Shown here one piece after another: positions 31,522 through 40,557 of a stretch of 64,000 bases of DNA. Each line of letters opens with the position of its first letter. Position 1 is the first letter of the stretch. The notes under the pieces are model-generated. The model saw nothing but the letters and a program-made list of their open reading frames with translations. It searched no databases and was not told the DNA's origin. This stretch comes from Saccharococcus thermophilus. Lineage in GTDB: Bacteria; Bacillota; Bacilli; Bacillales; Anoxybacillaceae. The stretch covers positions 248,001-312,000 of the forward strand of contig NZ_JAASRS010000001.1 in assembly GCF_011761475.1 (NCBI RefSeq). Reading direction: 5' to 3'. A program made the position numbers and the translations under genes.

Positions 31522-32883
31522 GTGAATAAATATTCAAATTTTCACGAAGAAAATGCAGCTGTCTGGCATGATAGCTCGATTTTAGAGCATTACGGTTTAA
31601 ATGAACTAAATTTTGAATCGGTGAAAAGTTATCGGGAAAAATTTGCTTCGGTAAAACCCAATCATCCATGGAATGGGCTGGAGACGAAAGAATTTTTATA
31701 CAAAATTGGTGCATGGGGAAAACTGCGGGACAGCAGCAAAGAAGGGGTAACATTAGCGGGATTGTTAATGTTTAGCGAAGAGCGCATCATTACAGAAGTT
31801 TTGCCACAATACTTTCTTGAATATCGGGAAAGTTTGAACGGTATAGTAACCGGCGATTGGACGACGCGGTTTACCTCGCAGGACGGTACGTGGTCAGGTA
31901 ATTTATATGATTTTTATCATAAAGTAATATCGCAGTTTCAGCGCCATGAGATGGATCCCGCGCTGCAAACAGCGGTATATGAAGCATTAATGAATGCGAT
32001 TGTGCATGCCGATTATTTAGGAGAAGGCGGCATTATCATCGAAAAAGAAAATGGCATATTTCGTTTTGCCAATCCAGGGCTGTTCCGCATCCCAGTCGAT
32101 TCCGCTCTTTCCGGACATATGAGCAATCTTCGCAATCCGAATTTATTTAAAATGTTTATTTTAATTGGCCTTTGCAAACGGGCCGGATTTGGTTTAAGAC
32201 ATATTGCGGCTACCTGGAACGATCGGCGCTGGAAGCAGCCAGAATTTATTCAACATTCGAATCCGGAACGGACGATCGTTGTATTATATCCATTTCATTT
32301 TCCAGCTGAAACAGCGGCTACTTATGAAACAGATATATATCAAAATATGAAACAGCATGATGAGGAAGACATCGATATCTCATTTATGGACGAAGAACCG
32401 GACTCCGTAAATAACAATCTCAACTCCTTAAATAAGGAGTTTAACTCCATAAATAACGACCCTAACTCCGTAAATAATCGCAAAAAGTCCGTAAATAACA
32501 AACGAAACTCCGTAAATATAGACTCTAACTCCGTAAATAGTGATGTATACTCCATAAATAAAGGGGATAACTCCGTAAATAGCTTGCTCAACTCCGTAAA
32601 TAATGAGTTATCCTCTGATGAAATCGATGAGAAACTATGGAATATCGCAGAGTTAGCAAGAAAGAAAAAACGATTGCCTCCAAGTGTGATGGAAAATATC
32701 ATTTTGCAGCTTTGTGAGCAAAGGCCGTTGATGTTAAAGGAATTAGCGGCACTATTGGAAAGAACGCCGGATGGATTAAGAAACAACTATTTAGGCAAGC
32801 TATTAGAGGAAGGAAAAATCCGTCTGAAATATCCAGATCAGCCGAATCATCCGAAACAAGCGTATATGAAAGCGACGGAATAG
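31522..32883 (+). CDS. COG2865-type ATP-binding regulator lacking its AlbA_2 domain
   Basis: Protein of 453 residues resembling the C-terminal two thirds of COG2865 (Schlafen AlbA_2/HATPase_c_4) regulators. Visible family parts are HPWNGLETKEFLYKIGAWG, VTLAGLLMFSEERIITE, DGTWSGNLYDFYHKV, the HATPase segment YEALMNAIVHADY near residues 155-167 and FANPGLFRIP, then GFGLRHIAATW. A linker of ten heptads (residues 294-363) follows and a winged-helix-like C-terminus (PLMLKELAALLERTPDGLRN). The N-terminal AlbA_2 domain normally present is absent. GTG 31522 has AAAGGAAG at a usable distance. DNA-binding regulation is inferred from the family. Confidence 0.72.
   Translation: MNKYSNFHEENAAVWHDSSILEHYGLNELNFESVKSYREKFASVKPNHPWNGLETKEFLYKIGAWGKLRDSSKEGVTLAGLLMFSEERIITEVLPQYFLEYRESLNGIVTGDWTTRFTSQDGTWSGNLYDFYHKVISQFQRHEMDPALQTAVYEALMNAIVHADYLGEGGIIIEKENGIFRFANPGLFRIPVDSALSGHMSNLRNPNLFKMFILIGLCKRAGFGLRHIAATWNDRRWKQPEFIQHSNPERTIVVLYPFHFPAETAATYETDIYQNMKQHDEEDIDISFMDEEPDSVNNNLNSLNKEFNSINNDPNSVNNRKKSVNNKRNSVNIDSNSVNSDVYSINKGDNSVNSLLNSVNNELSSDEIDEKLWNIAELARKKKRLPPSVMENIILQLCEQRPLMLKELAALLERTPDGLRNNYLGKLLEEGKIRLKYPDQPNHPKQAYMKATE
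32401..32610 (+). repeat. Ten tandem 21-bp repeats in the COG2865 gene
   Basis: Ten uninterrupted units of exactly 21 bp, each with a conserved core like AACTCCGTAAATAA and a 7-base variable part. They encode heptads of the type N-S-V/I/L-N-x-x-x. The core varies little (GTA, TTA, CTA or ATA in the middle), whereas the last two or three codons of each unit differ freely. The period keeps the reading frame and equals two helical turns. Confidence 0.95.
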
Positions 32884-32915
32884 GAAGGCGCCGACCAGGC
32901 AGCCTTCTTTTTTAT
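32884..32915 (+). terminator. Terminator after the COG2865 gene
   Basis: GAAGGC (32884-32889) pairs with GCCTTC (32902-32907), followed by TTTTTT. Confidence 0.75.
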
Positions 32916-33057
32916 GTCACGTAAATGGTGCGCATCGAAACCATACAGATGTTGATTAGAAAATTACGACTCAAGTCTTAGAGAAAAATAACACCTTGGC
33001 TCATTAGCGAAATATGGAATGATTGGTAGGATGGAAGACAGAAAGGAGGAGAAAAAG

Positions 33058-33402
33058 GTGAAAAAGCTTGGATTGTTTATCATCGGTGCGATTGCGGCGG
33101 TTATGTTCTTTGCAAACATCAGTTCTCTCGCCGTTTTAGCAGTGAGCCTTGTCATTTTGTATTACGCATGGAAGCGATGGATGAAAGCGAACACAACGAT
33201 GAAAAAACTGTTTTGGATCGCGGTCGGAATTATCGCTTTCGTTGCTTCCGCTTTGAATGCGCCTGCGCTCATTGCAGTTGCCGCAGCGTATGTGTTGTAT
33301 GTAGTTTATAAAAAATGGAATGAAACAAAACAGACGAAGGAAATCGATGACCCGTTTGCTCATTTTGAAAAGCAGTGGGCAGAGTTAGAACGAAGCTTTT
33401 AA
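33058..33402 (+). CDS. Small membrane protein, Lmo0954/LiaI-like
   Basis: Protein of 114 residues with two pairs of hydrophobic helices (about 3-40 and 53-85) and a charged tail that ends FAHFEKQWAELERSF. It resembles the small membrane proteins (Lmo0954 family) found just before pspA-type genes in Firmicutes; the DPFAHFEKQW tail is shared by that group. The next gene is a pspA-like gene, which supports an envelope-stress role by context. The GTG at 33058 follows AAAGGAGGAGAAAAAG; the frame is open from 33019. Confidence 0.75.
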   Translation: MKKLGLFIIGAIAAVMFFANISSLAVLAVSLVILYYAWKRWMKANTTMKKLFWIAVGIIAFVASALNAPALIAVAAAYVLYVVYKKWNETKQTKEIDDPFAHFEKQWAELERSF

Positions 33403-33414
33403 AGGAGGAAAACC

Positions 33415-33825
33415 GTGGTGGCCGATTTATTGACGAGAATTAAAAATATCATCATGGCTGATTTGCATGAGATGATCAATCAAAAAGAAAAGCAAAATCC
33501 AATTGCCTTATTAAATGAATATTTACGGCAATGCGAAAAGGAGGTAGAAAGGGTTCGTCATTTGCTTGAGCGGCAGCACCTATTGAAGACAGAACTCACG
33601 CGCGAATACAATCAGGCGAGAGAGCTTGCGGATAAGCGGAAGTACCAAGCGCAAATCGCTTCCCAAGCGGGGGAAAATGAACTATATGAATTTGCCATTT
33701 TAGAGCAGACAAAATATGAAGAAAGGGCATCGCGAATACAAGAGCTGCTCCAGCAAGTAACAAACGAGCTAGAGCAGTTGGAAAGAAAATATGAAGAAAG
33801 GAAAATAACGCAACGAAGGCCATGA
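33415..33825 (+). pseudogene. Truncated, probably frameshifted PspA/IM30 family gene
   Basis: The 136-residue product is an almost continuous coiled coil and begins VADLLTRIKNIIMADLHEMI, the PspA/IM30 N-terminus. Full-length relatives have about 210-230 residues. After KYEERK the frame runs into TQRRP and a stop, but another frame continues as RKENNATKAMKAINKVQK, which resembles the end of PspA-type proteins, up to a stop near 33885. A deletion with frame change is the simplest reading. GTG 33415 follows AAAGGAGGAAAACC. A shortened product could still be made and bind its membrane partner. Confidence 0.65.
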
Positions 33826-33868
33826 AGGCCATAAATAAAGTACAAAAACGACATGAAGACGGCGATAA

Positions 33869-33912
33869 AAAAACATCCATCCCCTAGGTAGATGGCAAGG
33901 GGATGGATGTCT
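33869..33912. terminator. Bidirectional terminator between pspA remnant and permease gene
   Basis: ACATCCATCCCC (33873-33884) pairs perfectly with GGGGATGGATGT (33899-33910). A run of A before it gives the T tail for the - strand permease gene. Confidence 0.9.
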
Positions 33913-33915
33913 CGT

Positions 33916-35310
33916 TTAGCCGACTTGCTTTTTGTCCGCAGCTTCGATATGCCGCTTATGCAAGCCTTTTGCATAATAGACGGCCACGAGCAAGATGAGC
34001 CAGGCTGGTCCGATGATGAGCGCGATTCGTGTATCTTTGAAGTAGCCCATTAAAGCAGCAACTCCGATGAGGAAGGCGAGAGAAATATAAGAGCTGTAAG
34101 GATAGAACGGCACTTTGTATTTTAATTGTCGTTGCTTTTCTGGGCTTAAGCGTTTGCGGAACTGCAATTGCGCCAGCAAAATAATCGCCCATGTCCAAAT
34201 CGCGCCGAATGTGGCGACGCTCGTTACCCATTGAAATACTTTCTCGGATACATAGTTTAAATAAACGCCAAACAGCATTGCGATGGCCGTAACGATCAGT
34301 GCGATTCCAGGGACGCCGCGTTTCGTCAATTTGGCGAAAGAAGACGGCGCTTCCTTTTGTTCGGCAAGGTTAAAGAGCATCCGGCTGGTGCTAAAGATAC
34401 CGCTGTTGCAGGAAGACAAGGCCGCGGTTAACACGACAAAGTTGATGATTCCCGCAGCGGTGTGAATGCCGATTTTTTCAAACGTCAGCACAAACGGGCT
34501 TCCTTTTTGCCCGATTTCATTCCATGGATAGATCGACATAATGACAAACAGCGCGCCGACATAGAAAATTAAAATGCGCCAAAATACGCTGTTAATGGCC
34601 CGAGTGAGCGATTTTTCCGGGTTTTTCACTTCGCCGGCAGTGACGCCAAGCATTTCAATGCCTAAATAAGCGAACATGACCATTTGCAAGGACATTAATA
34701 CACCGGTAATGCCGTTCGGGAAAAAGCCGCCATGTTTCCAAAGGTTGCTGATGCCGGTGGCGATTCCGCCGTTGCCGATGCCAAACAGAATCATGCCCAA
34801 GCCGACGACAATCATAAATACAATCGTGACAATTTTAATAAGGGCAAACCAAAATTCTAATTCTCCATATGCTTTTACGGCGAGAAAGTTGATAGTCGTC
34901 ATCAGTACTAAAGCTGCTAACGCCCATACCCATCTTGGTGTATCCGGAAACCAAAACTGCATATAAATGCCGACAGCGGTAATTTCCGCTATACAGGTAA
35001 CGACCCATAAAAACCAATAGTTCCATCCAGTTAAGTAACCAGCAAGCGGTCCTAAATAGTTGTGCGCATAGCGGCTAAAGGAACCGGCGACGGGATTTTC
35101 GACGGCCATTTCTCCGAGAGCGCGCATAATAAAAAACATGACCGCGCCGCTTACCGCGTATGCCAGTAAAATAGCTGGCCCCGCCAGCTTAATCGCTGAT
35201 GCTGATCCGAGGAATAAGCCAACCCCAATCGCGGCTCCAAGGGACATCAGCGAAATATGTCGCTCCTCTAGCCCGCGATGCAGTTTTTGTTCATTTTTTG
35301 AGATTTGCAT
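33916..35310 (-). CDS. Amino-acid permease, APC family (AapA/YtnA/ProY-like)
   Basis: Proton-coupled amino-acid transporter of 464 residues with 12 predicted helices. The N-terminus GLEERHISLMSLGAAIGVGL with GLFLGSASAIKLAGPAI and later FSRYAHNYLGPLAGYLTGWNYW are signatures of the AAT subfamily. MFAYLGIEMLGVTAGEVKNP and NSGIFSTSRMLFNLAEQ further support it. The substrate is not clear from sequence; relatives carry proline, alanine or aromatic amino acids. ATG 35310 follows GGGAGGAAACAAGG. A possible catabolite element lies upstream. Confidence 0.9.
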   Translation of the reverse strand: MQISKNEQKLHRGLEERHISLMSLGAAIGVGLFLGSASAIKLAGPAILLAYAVSGAVMFFIMRALGEMAVENPVAGSFSRYAHNYLGPLAGYLTGWNYWFLWVVTCIAEITAVGIYMQFWFPDTPRWVWALAALVLMTTINFLAVKAYGELEFWFALIKIVTIVFMIVVGLGMILFGIGNGGIATGISNLWKHGGFFPNGITGVLMSLQMVMFAYLGIEMLGVTAGEVKNPEKSLTRAINSVFWRILIFYVGALFVIMSIYPWNEIGQKGSPFVLTFEKIGIHTAAGIINFVVLTAALSSCNSGIFSTSRMLFNLAEQKEAPSSFAKLTKRGVPGIALIVTAIAMLFGVYLNYVSEKVFQWVTSVATFGAIWTWAIILLAQLQFRKRLSPEKQRQLKYKVPFYPYSSYISLAFLIGVAALMGYFKDTRIALIIGPAWLILLVAVYYAKGLHKRHIEAADKKQVG

Positions 35311-35386
35311 CCTTGTTTCCTCCCATCCGTCAGGACAAAGATTATTTTTCTAAAAATAAACAAAATTATAGCGAAAAAAATAATTT

Positions 35387-35400
35387 ATAAAACGTTTACA
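35387..35400 (-). promoter_or_regulatory. Possible cre (CcpA) element upstream of the permease gene
   Basis: On the - strand TGTAAACGTTTTAT matches 12 of 14 positions of the cre consensus TGWAANCGNTNWCA. It lies about 77-90 bases before the permease start. The surrounding 335 bases (35311-35645) are otherwise very AT-rich with no ORF, and such DNA can produce chance matches. Confidence 0.35.
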
Positions 35401-35645
35401 TTAAATATACATAATTCATGAGTATTTGTAAATGTATTTATATGGTAAATAGTCTATGTTTTATTTATTATTATAATATTAATAATATTTTTAAAATTAG
35501 GATATTATAATTTGCCTTGTTATACTTAGTATGCTTTCCCATGAGGGAATTCATTTTGGTAATTTGCAGGCCTGATTGCCCACGTGCTTGAAATTTTGTA
35601 AAATGAAATTCGCTTTAATTATTATGCGGAATGAAGGTGATGGCA

Positions 35646-36359
35646 ATGAACGAACAAGAAGCAAAAACGTTCATTGAACAGCTGCAAGAAGAAGGACTGC
35701 TGACGGAAGAAACGCGTCCTATTTGGGAAATGATTTTGCCGGAACGGTTAAAGCGGATGTATGACGTGCTTTGCCGGCGGACGCGTTATGTTACCTTGTT
35801 GACTGAAGCGGTCGATGATCCGCACAACCAGGCAGCGGTGTTGCGGACAGCGGAAGCGTTTGGCGTGCAGGATGTCCATATCGTCACGGGAAGAGCGCCT
35901 TTTGAACCGAATCCTTTAGTGACGCGGCATGCCGATAAATGGCTGACGCTTTATCGAAAACCGGATATTGTAACGGCGATTAAAGAGTTGCAAGCAAAGG
36001 GATATCAAGTGTATGCCAGCTATCTTGGAGAAGGAACGATTCCTCTTTCTAACATCGACGTGTCGCGACCGACGGCGCTTCTCTTTGGCAACGAACATAG
36101 CGGCGTGTCGCAAGAGGCGCTTCATGTTGCCGATGCGACGTTTATGATTCCGATGTATGGGTTTGTCCAAAGTTTTAATATATCGGTAGCAGCTGCGCTT
36201 TCATTATATGATGTAACCGAAAGAGCACGCCAACAAGCAGGCGAGCGCTATTATTTATCATTTCAAGAAAAAAAGGAACTATATGAAAAATGGATGTGGC
36301 AGACGTTAAATCCACGCATTCGCAAACAGCTTAAGGCACGGTTAGGCTATTCTTTTTAA
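35646..36359 (+). CDS. trmH: SpoU-type RNA 2'-O-methyltransferase, probably TrmH
   Basis: SPOUT methyltransferase of 237 residues. The three SpoU motifs are visible: DPHNQAAVLRTAEAFGVQDV near residues 57-76, ALLFGNEHSGVSQEAL near 143-158 and PMYGFVQSFNISVAAALSLYD near 169-189. The N-terminal helical extension and the basic C-terminus ending KQLKARLGYSF fit TrmH, which methylates the ribose of G18 in tRNA. The ATG at 35646, six bases after AAGGTG, is a better start than ATG 35631. It is flanked by terminators. Confidence 0.9.
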   Translation: MNEQEAKTFIEQLQEEGLLTEETRPIWEMILPERLKRMYDVLCRRTRYVTLLTEAVDDPHNQAAVLRTAEAFGVQDVHIVTGRAPFEPNPLVTRHADKWLTLYRKPDIVTAIKELQAKGYQVYASYLGEGTIPLSNIDVSRPTALLFGNEHSGVSQEALHVADATFMIPMYGFVQSFNISVAAALSLYDVTERARQQAGERYYLSFQEKKELYEKWMWQTLNPRIRKQLKARLGYSF

Positions 36360-36396
36360 CCTTCCCTAGTTCATGGGGAAGGTTAATTTTTTTTGA
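36359..36396 (+). terminator. Terminator after trmH
   Basis: AACCTTCCC pairs with GGGAAGGTT, followed by AATTTTTTTT. Confidence 0.88.
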
Positions 36397-36468
36397 AAGG
36401 GATATTATTGGGTAAATTTCATTTTTTAGTCACAATCGTGAATATTTATTGAACAATTATTGAATGGT

Positions 36469-36497
36469 TTGTGACAAATGTGTTTCGAATTTATGAA
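36469..36497 (+). promoter_or_regulatory. Likely promoter of the qox operon
   Basis: TTGTGA (36469-36474), a 17-base spacer and TATGAA (36492-36497). The leader would be about 80 bases. Nearby GTCACAATCGTGA and TTGTGACAAATGTG could be regulator sites, but I cannot assign them. Confidence 0.55.
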
Positions 36498-36582
36498 ATT
36501 ACCTTCTTATGAGTTTCAACTATTTTCACTTTTGATATGTTAGAAACAAATAGTCATGTTATTCGAGCATAAAGGAGGAAGC

Positions 36583-37524
36583 ATGCCGATGAAGCAGGCA
36601 AAACAGCGGGGACGGAAATGGTTTTCATTGCTTCCCCTATCATTGTTGCTTCTATTAAGTGGTTGCAGTGAAAAGATAGCGGTATTGAATCCGCAAGGAC
36701 CTGTCGCCAAAACACAATATCATTTAATTATGTGGTCGATTGGTTTTATGGCATTTATTATGATTGTTGTTTTCGTATTATTTGCGGTTGTGCTGATTCG
36801 ATATCGCGAAAAGCCGGAAAATGCCGATTATGAGCCACCGGAAGAAGAGGGAAATACATTATTGGAAATCGTATGGACGGCAATTCCAATTATGATTGTC
36901 ACCTTGTTGGCAATTCCAACGGTGAAAGCGACGTTTGCGCTCGAAAAACCGCAGCGCCATGATGTCAAGCCGTTAACGATCCATGTCACCGCGGCAAACT
37001 GGAAATGGATTTTCAGCTATCCAGACCAACATATTGAAACGGTGAATTATGTAAATATCCCTGCAGGTGTTCCAATAAAGTTTAAACTGACATCCGTCGG
37101 TCCGATGAACTCATTTTGGGTGCCGGAATTAGGCGGACAAAAATATGCGATGGACAGTATGGAAACACAATTAATTTTGCAAGCAGACAAACCAGGTACC
37201 TATATGGGACGAAGCGCAAACTTCTCAGGAAAACAATTTACGCATATGGAGTTTGAAGTTGTCGCACAGAAGAAAGAAGACTTCGGTAAATGGGTAAAAG
37301 AAGTGCAACAAACGGCGCCAAAGCTAAATAAAGAGAAATATGCGCAAATTTTAAAACCTGGGTTAGTCGGACGGATGACGTTTTTGAATACGCATCTTGA
37401 GTGGATAGACCATGCGAAACAAAACAACCACAATATGGACAATATGTGCAATACAAACAATACGAACAAGGAAGAACATAGCGATCATCATGGGAACATG
37501 GAAAACGATCGCCACGCACATTAA
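36583..37524 (+). CDS. qoxA: Cytochrome aa3 quinol oxidase subunit II
   Basis: Lipoprotein subunit II of the menaquinol oxidase, about 313 residues. The signal ends in the lipobox LLSGC; two helices follow (near 50-75 and 95-115) and then a cupredoxin domain with NWKWIFSYPDQ and GGQKYAMDSM. The CuA ligand pattern of cytochrome c oxidases is missing, which fits a quinol oxidase. After NTHLEWIDHAKQ the protein ends in a tail rich in His, Asn, Met and Asp not seen in B. subtilis QoxA. ATG 36583 or ATG 36589 can start it behind AAAGGAGGAAG. Confidence 0.93.
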   Translation: MPMKQAKQRGRKWFSLLPLSLLLLLSGCSEKIAVLNPQGPVAKTQYHLIMWSIGFMAFIMIVVFVLFAVVLIRYREKPENADYEPPEEEGNTLLEIVWTAIPIMIVTLLAIPTVKATFALEKPQRHDVKPLTIHVTAANWKWIFSYPDQHIETVNYVNIPAGVPIKFKLTSVGPMNSFWVPELGGQKYAMDSMETQLILQADKPGTYMGRSANFSGKQFTHMEFEVVAQKKEDFGKWVKEVQQTAPKLNKEKYAQILKPGLVGRMTFLNTHLEWIDHAKQNNHNMDNMCNTNNTNKEEHSDHHGNMENDRHAH

Positions 37525-37548
37525 TTGGCGGGAAAGGAGGAACCGCAT

Positions 37549-39495
37549 ATGAAGTGGAGCGAGTTTTTTGTCACTGGCGAGCCGCTTATTTATGCAGCGG
37601 ATGTCGCGATTGTGTTAACGATTATCGGTATCGTTTTTGTGTTGACGTATTTTAAAAAATGGAAATGGCTTTGGGATGAGTGGTTAACGACAGTAGACCA
37701 TAAAAAAATTGGGATCATGTATATTATTTGTGCCGTATTAATGTTGTTCCGCGGCGGCGTAGACGCGCTATTAATGCGGGCACAGCTAACGGCACCGAAT
37801 CTGAAATTTCTCAATGCGCAACATTACAATGAAATTTTTACCACGCATGGTACGATTATGATTATATTTATGGCGATGCCGTTTATTATTGGATTAATGA
37901 ACGTTGTCGTACCGCTGCAAATCGGGGCGCGTGATGTCGCGTATCCGTACTTAAATGCGTTAAGCTTCTGGCTCTTTTTCTTTGGCGCACTGCTTTTTAA
38001 TATTTCGTTTGTCATTGGTGGCTCCCCAGATGCTGGCTGGACGTCGTATTTTCCACTTGCTAGCAATCAATTTAGCCCAGGGGTTGGCAATAACTATTAC
38101 GCAGTTGCCTTACAAATTTCCGGAATTGGGACGTTGATGACCGGAATTAACTTTTTGGTGACCATTTTAAAAATGCGGGCGCCGGGTATGACGCTTATGC
38201 GCATGCCGATGTTTACATGGACGGTTTTAATTACATGTGTAATCATTATTTTCGCGTTTCCAGTCTTAACGGTCGCATTAGCGTTAATGACGTTTGACCG
38301 CTTGTTTGACACGCAATTTTTCACGATGGCTAACGGTGGTATGTCCATGCTTTGGGCAAACTTGTTCTGGATTTGGGGCCATCCGGAAGTGTATATCGTC
38401 GTTTTGCCAGCTTTCGGGATTTTTTCGGAAATTGTCAGCACGTTTGCCCGCAAACGTCTATTTGGTTATAAAGCAATGGTCGGTTCGATCGTTGGCATCG
38501 CCTTTTTAAGCTTTCTCGTTTGGGTGCACCACTTCTTTACGATGGGTGCAGGCCCAGCGGTAAACTCGTTTTTCTCGATTACAACGATGGCGATTGCGAT
38601 TCCGACTGGGGTAAAAGTGTTCAACTGGCTATTTACACTGCGCAAAGGAAGAATTCGTTTTACGACAGCGATGCTTTGGGCGTTAGCGTTTATTCCAAAC
38701 TTCGTCATTGGCGGGGTTACTGGCGTCATGCTCGCCATGGCAGCGGCGGACTATCAATATCATAATAGTTATTTCTTAGTTGCCCATTTCCATTATGTAT
38801 TAATTGCTGGTACGGTGTTTGCTTGTTTTGCTGGGCTTCATTATTGGTATCCGAAAATGTTTGGTCATCTATTAAATGAACGTTTAGGAAAATGGACGTT
38901 CTGGCTCTTTATGATTGGATTTAACGTTTGCTTCTTTCCAATGTATTTCTTAGGATTAATGGGAATGACGCGACGCATGTACACGTACTCTGCCGGACTT
39001 GGCTGGACGCCGCTGAACGTTGTCGCGACGATTGGCGCGGCGCTGATGGGTATCGGCTTTATCATGCTTTGCTATAACATTTATTACAGCGCGCGGTACG
39101 GCGAGCGCGACATGACCGGAGACCCGTGGGACGGACGCACGCTCGAGTGGGCGACTGCTTCACCGCCAGCGCACTACAATTTCCCAATCACTCCGGAAGT
39201 AACGGATTTGGACGCTTATTGGGTGATGAAGAAAAACGGCAACGGATTTGAAGTAAAAGAAGAACAATTAAAGCCGATTCATATGCCAAGCAACTCAGGC
39301 CGCCCGTTCTTGATTTCGATTGCGTTTTTCTTCGCGGGCTTTGGTCTTGTCTTTAAATGGTTTACGCTGGCGATTATCGCTGCGATCTTCATTATTCTCG
39401 GTTTAATTCTCCGTTCGTTTGACGATGATGACGGCTATTACATTAGCGTGGACGAGATTAAACGCACGGAGCGTTTGGCACGGAAGGGGGCGTAA
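37549..39495 (+). CDS. qoxB: Cytochrome aa3 quinol oxidase subunit I
   Basis: Catalytic haem-copper subunit of 648 residues with about 14-15 helices. It has [13 protein letters not shown] near the N-terminus, the haem-a ligand His in [10 protein letters not shown], the CuB/cross-linked Tyr motif [12 protein letters not shown] near residue 280, the two CuB histidines in [10 protein letters not shown] and the haem ligands in [29 protein letters not shown] precedes ATG 37549. The large subunit ends in a charged tail and is followed 3 bases later by qoxC. Confidence 0.97.
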   Translation: MKWSEFFVTGEPLIYAADVAIVLTIIGIVFVLTYFKKWKWLWDEWLTTVDHKKIGIMYIICAVLMLFRGGVDALLMRAQLTAPNLKFLNAQHYNEIFTTHGTIMIIFMAMPFIIGLMNVVVPLQIGARDVAYPYLNALSFWLFFFGALLFNISFVIGGSPDAGWTSYFPLASNQFSPGVGNNYYAVALQISGIGTLMTGINFLVTILKMRAPGMTLMRMPMFTWTVLITCVIIIFAFPVLTVALALMTFDRLFDTQFFTMANGGMSMLWANLFWIWGHPEVYIVVLPAFGIFSEIVSTFARKRLFGYKAMVGSIVGIAFLSFLVWVHHFFTMGAGPAVNSFFSITTMAIAIPTGVKVFNWLFTLRKGRIRFTTAMLWALAFIPNFVIGGVTGVMLAMAAADYQYHNSYFLVAHFHYVLIAGTVFACFAGLHYWYPKMFGHLLNERLGKWTFWLFMIGFNVCFFPMYFLGLMGMTRRMYTYSAGLGWTPLNVVATIGAALMGIGFIMLCYNIYYSARYGERDMTGDPWDGRTLEWATASPPAHYNFPITPEVTDLDAYWVMKKNGNGFEVKEEQLKPIHMPSNSGRPFLISIAFFFAGFGLVFKWFTLAIIAAIFIILGLILRSFDDDDGYYISVDEIKRTERLARKGA

Positions 39496-39498
39496 CGG

Positions 39499-40113
39499 AT
39501 GGCAGAAGCAGCTCACCGATATGATGAAACGATGCCGCTCGAGTATCGGACGGAAGAAAGCCGTTTAAATATTTTAGGATTTTGGATTTTCCTTGGCGCC
39601 GAGGTCGCGTTGTTTGCGACCTTGTTCGCCACCTATCTTGTTTTATTTCAGCGTACGGGAAGCGGCCCGACCGCGAAAGACCTATTTGAGGTAAAAGATG
39701 TTTTAATCGAAACGTTGCTTCTATTAACAAGCAGCTTTACGTGCGGACTCGCCATTTTTGAAATGCGCCGCGGCCGCATGAGCGGGCTGTTGGCATGGCT
39801 GTTGGTGACGCTTCTTTTAGGCGCAGGGTTTATTACCTTTGAAATTCGCGAATTTATTCATTATGTCCATGAAGGGGCAACGATACAGACAAGCGCGTTT
39901 CTCTCTAGCTTTTTCGTGCTTGTCGGAACGCACGGGGCGCACGTCAGCCTTGGGATTGGCTGGATGATTTTAATTATCATTCAGCTGCTGCAGCGCGGAT
40001 TTACGCCGCGGACGGCAAGAAAAGTGTTTATCGTCAGCTTGTATTGGCACTTCCTTGACGTCGTGTGGATTTTTATCTTTACATTAGTTTATTTGACCGG
40101 GATGGTGATCTAG
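39499..40113 (+). CDS. qoxC: Cytochrome aa3 quinol oxidase subunit III
   Basis: Five-helix subunit III of 204 residues. It begins EAAHRYDETMPLEYRTEESR and has ILGFWIFLGAEVALFATLFATY, the conserved VGTHGAHVSLGIGWM and YWHFLDVVWIFIF near the end. The gene starts 3 bases after qoxB and ends 1 base before qoxD, so the four genes are tightly coupled. Confidence 0.96.
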   Translation: MAEAAHRYDETMPLEYRTEESRLNILGFWIFLGAEVALFATLFATYLVLFQRTGSGPTAKDLFEVKDVLIETLLLLTSSFTCGLAIFEMRRGRMSGLLAWLLVTLLLGAGFITFEIREFIHYVHEGATIQTSAFLSSFFVLVGTHGAHVSLGIGWMILIIIQLLQRGFTPRTARKVFIVSLYWHFLDVVWIFIFTLVYLTGMVI

Positions 40114-40114
40114 G

Positions 40115-40414
40115 ATGGGTGCAAACAATCACCATGAATCATTTCCTTGGAAACATATCATTGGATTTATTCTCTCGCTTGTGCTGACGTTCGCTGCGCT
40201 TTGGGTCGCGCTATCTTCGGGATTAACGGTGAAGGCGATTATTGGCGTCATCGTCATTTTTGCGATCATTCAAGCAAGCTTGCAGCTATTTATGTTTATG
40301 CATATGACGGAAAGCGACAGCGGCAAAATTCAAACGATCAATATGGCGTATGCCTTTTTTATTGCGATAGTGGTTGTTGCCGGGTCGGTTTGGACGATGT
40401 CATTCGTATTGTAA
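40115..40414 (+). CDS. qoxD: Cytochrome aa3 quinol oxidase subunit IV
   Basis: Small subunit IV of 99 residues with three helices and the family motif SLQLFMFMHMTES near residues 57-69. The N-terminus NNHHESFPWKHIIGFILSL matches QoxD. It closes the qox operon and is followed by a strong terminator. Confidence 0.95.
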   Translation: MGANNHHESFPWKHIIGFILSLVLTFAALWVALSSGLTVKAIIGVIVIFAIIQASLQLFMFMHMTESDSGKIQTINMAYAFFIAIVVVAGSVWTMSFVL

Positions 40415-40423
40415 TGCGGAATC

Positions 40424-40460
40424 GCTGGCTCTCTCTATGTAGGAGAGCCAGCTTTTTTAT
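40424..40460 (+). terminator. Terminator of the qox operon
   Basis: GCTGGCTCTC (40424-40433) and GAGAGCCAGC (40443-40452) form a perfect 10-bp stem, followed by TTTTTTAT. Confidence 0.95.
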
Positions 40461-40557
40461 ATATTGACGGCAAATATAACGCTATGATAGGATAAAAGAA
40501 ATCCAAGAAAGAAGATAAAATAAAGCGGAAAAAACGGAGATTAAACGAAATAGTAAA

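Noticed and set aside
32401-32610. CRISPR array
   Set aside because: The 21-bp units are directly tandem, have a 7-base variable part and keep a long reading frame. They have no spacers of CRISPR length and no cas genes nearby.
36583-37524. Cytochrome c oxidase subunit II with CuA
   Set aside because: The CuA Cys-x3-Cys and His pattern is absent, and the gene order and sequence fit quinol oxidase QoxA.
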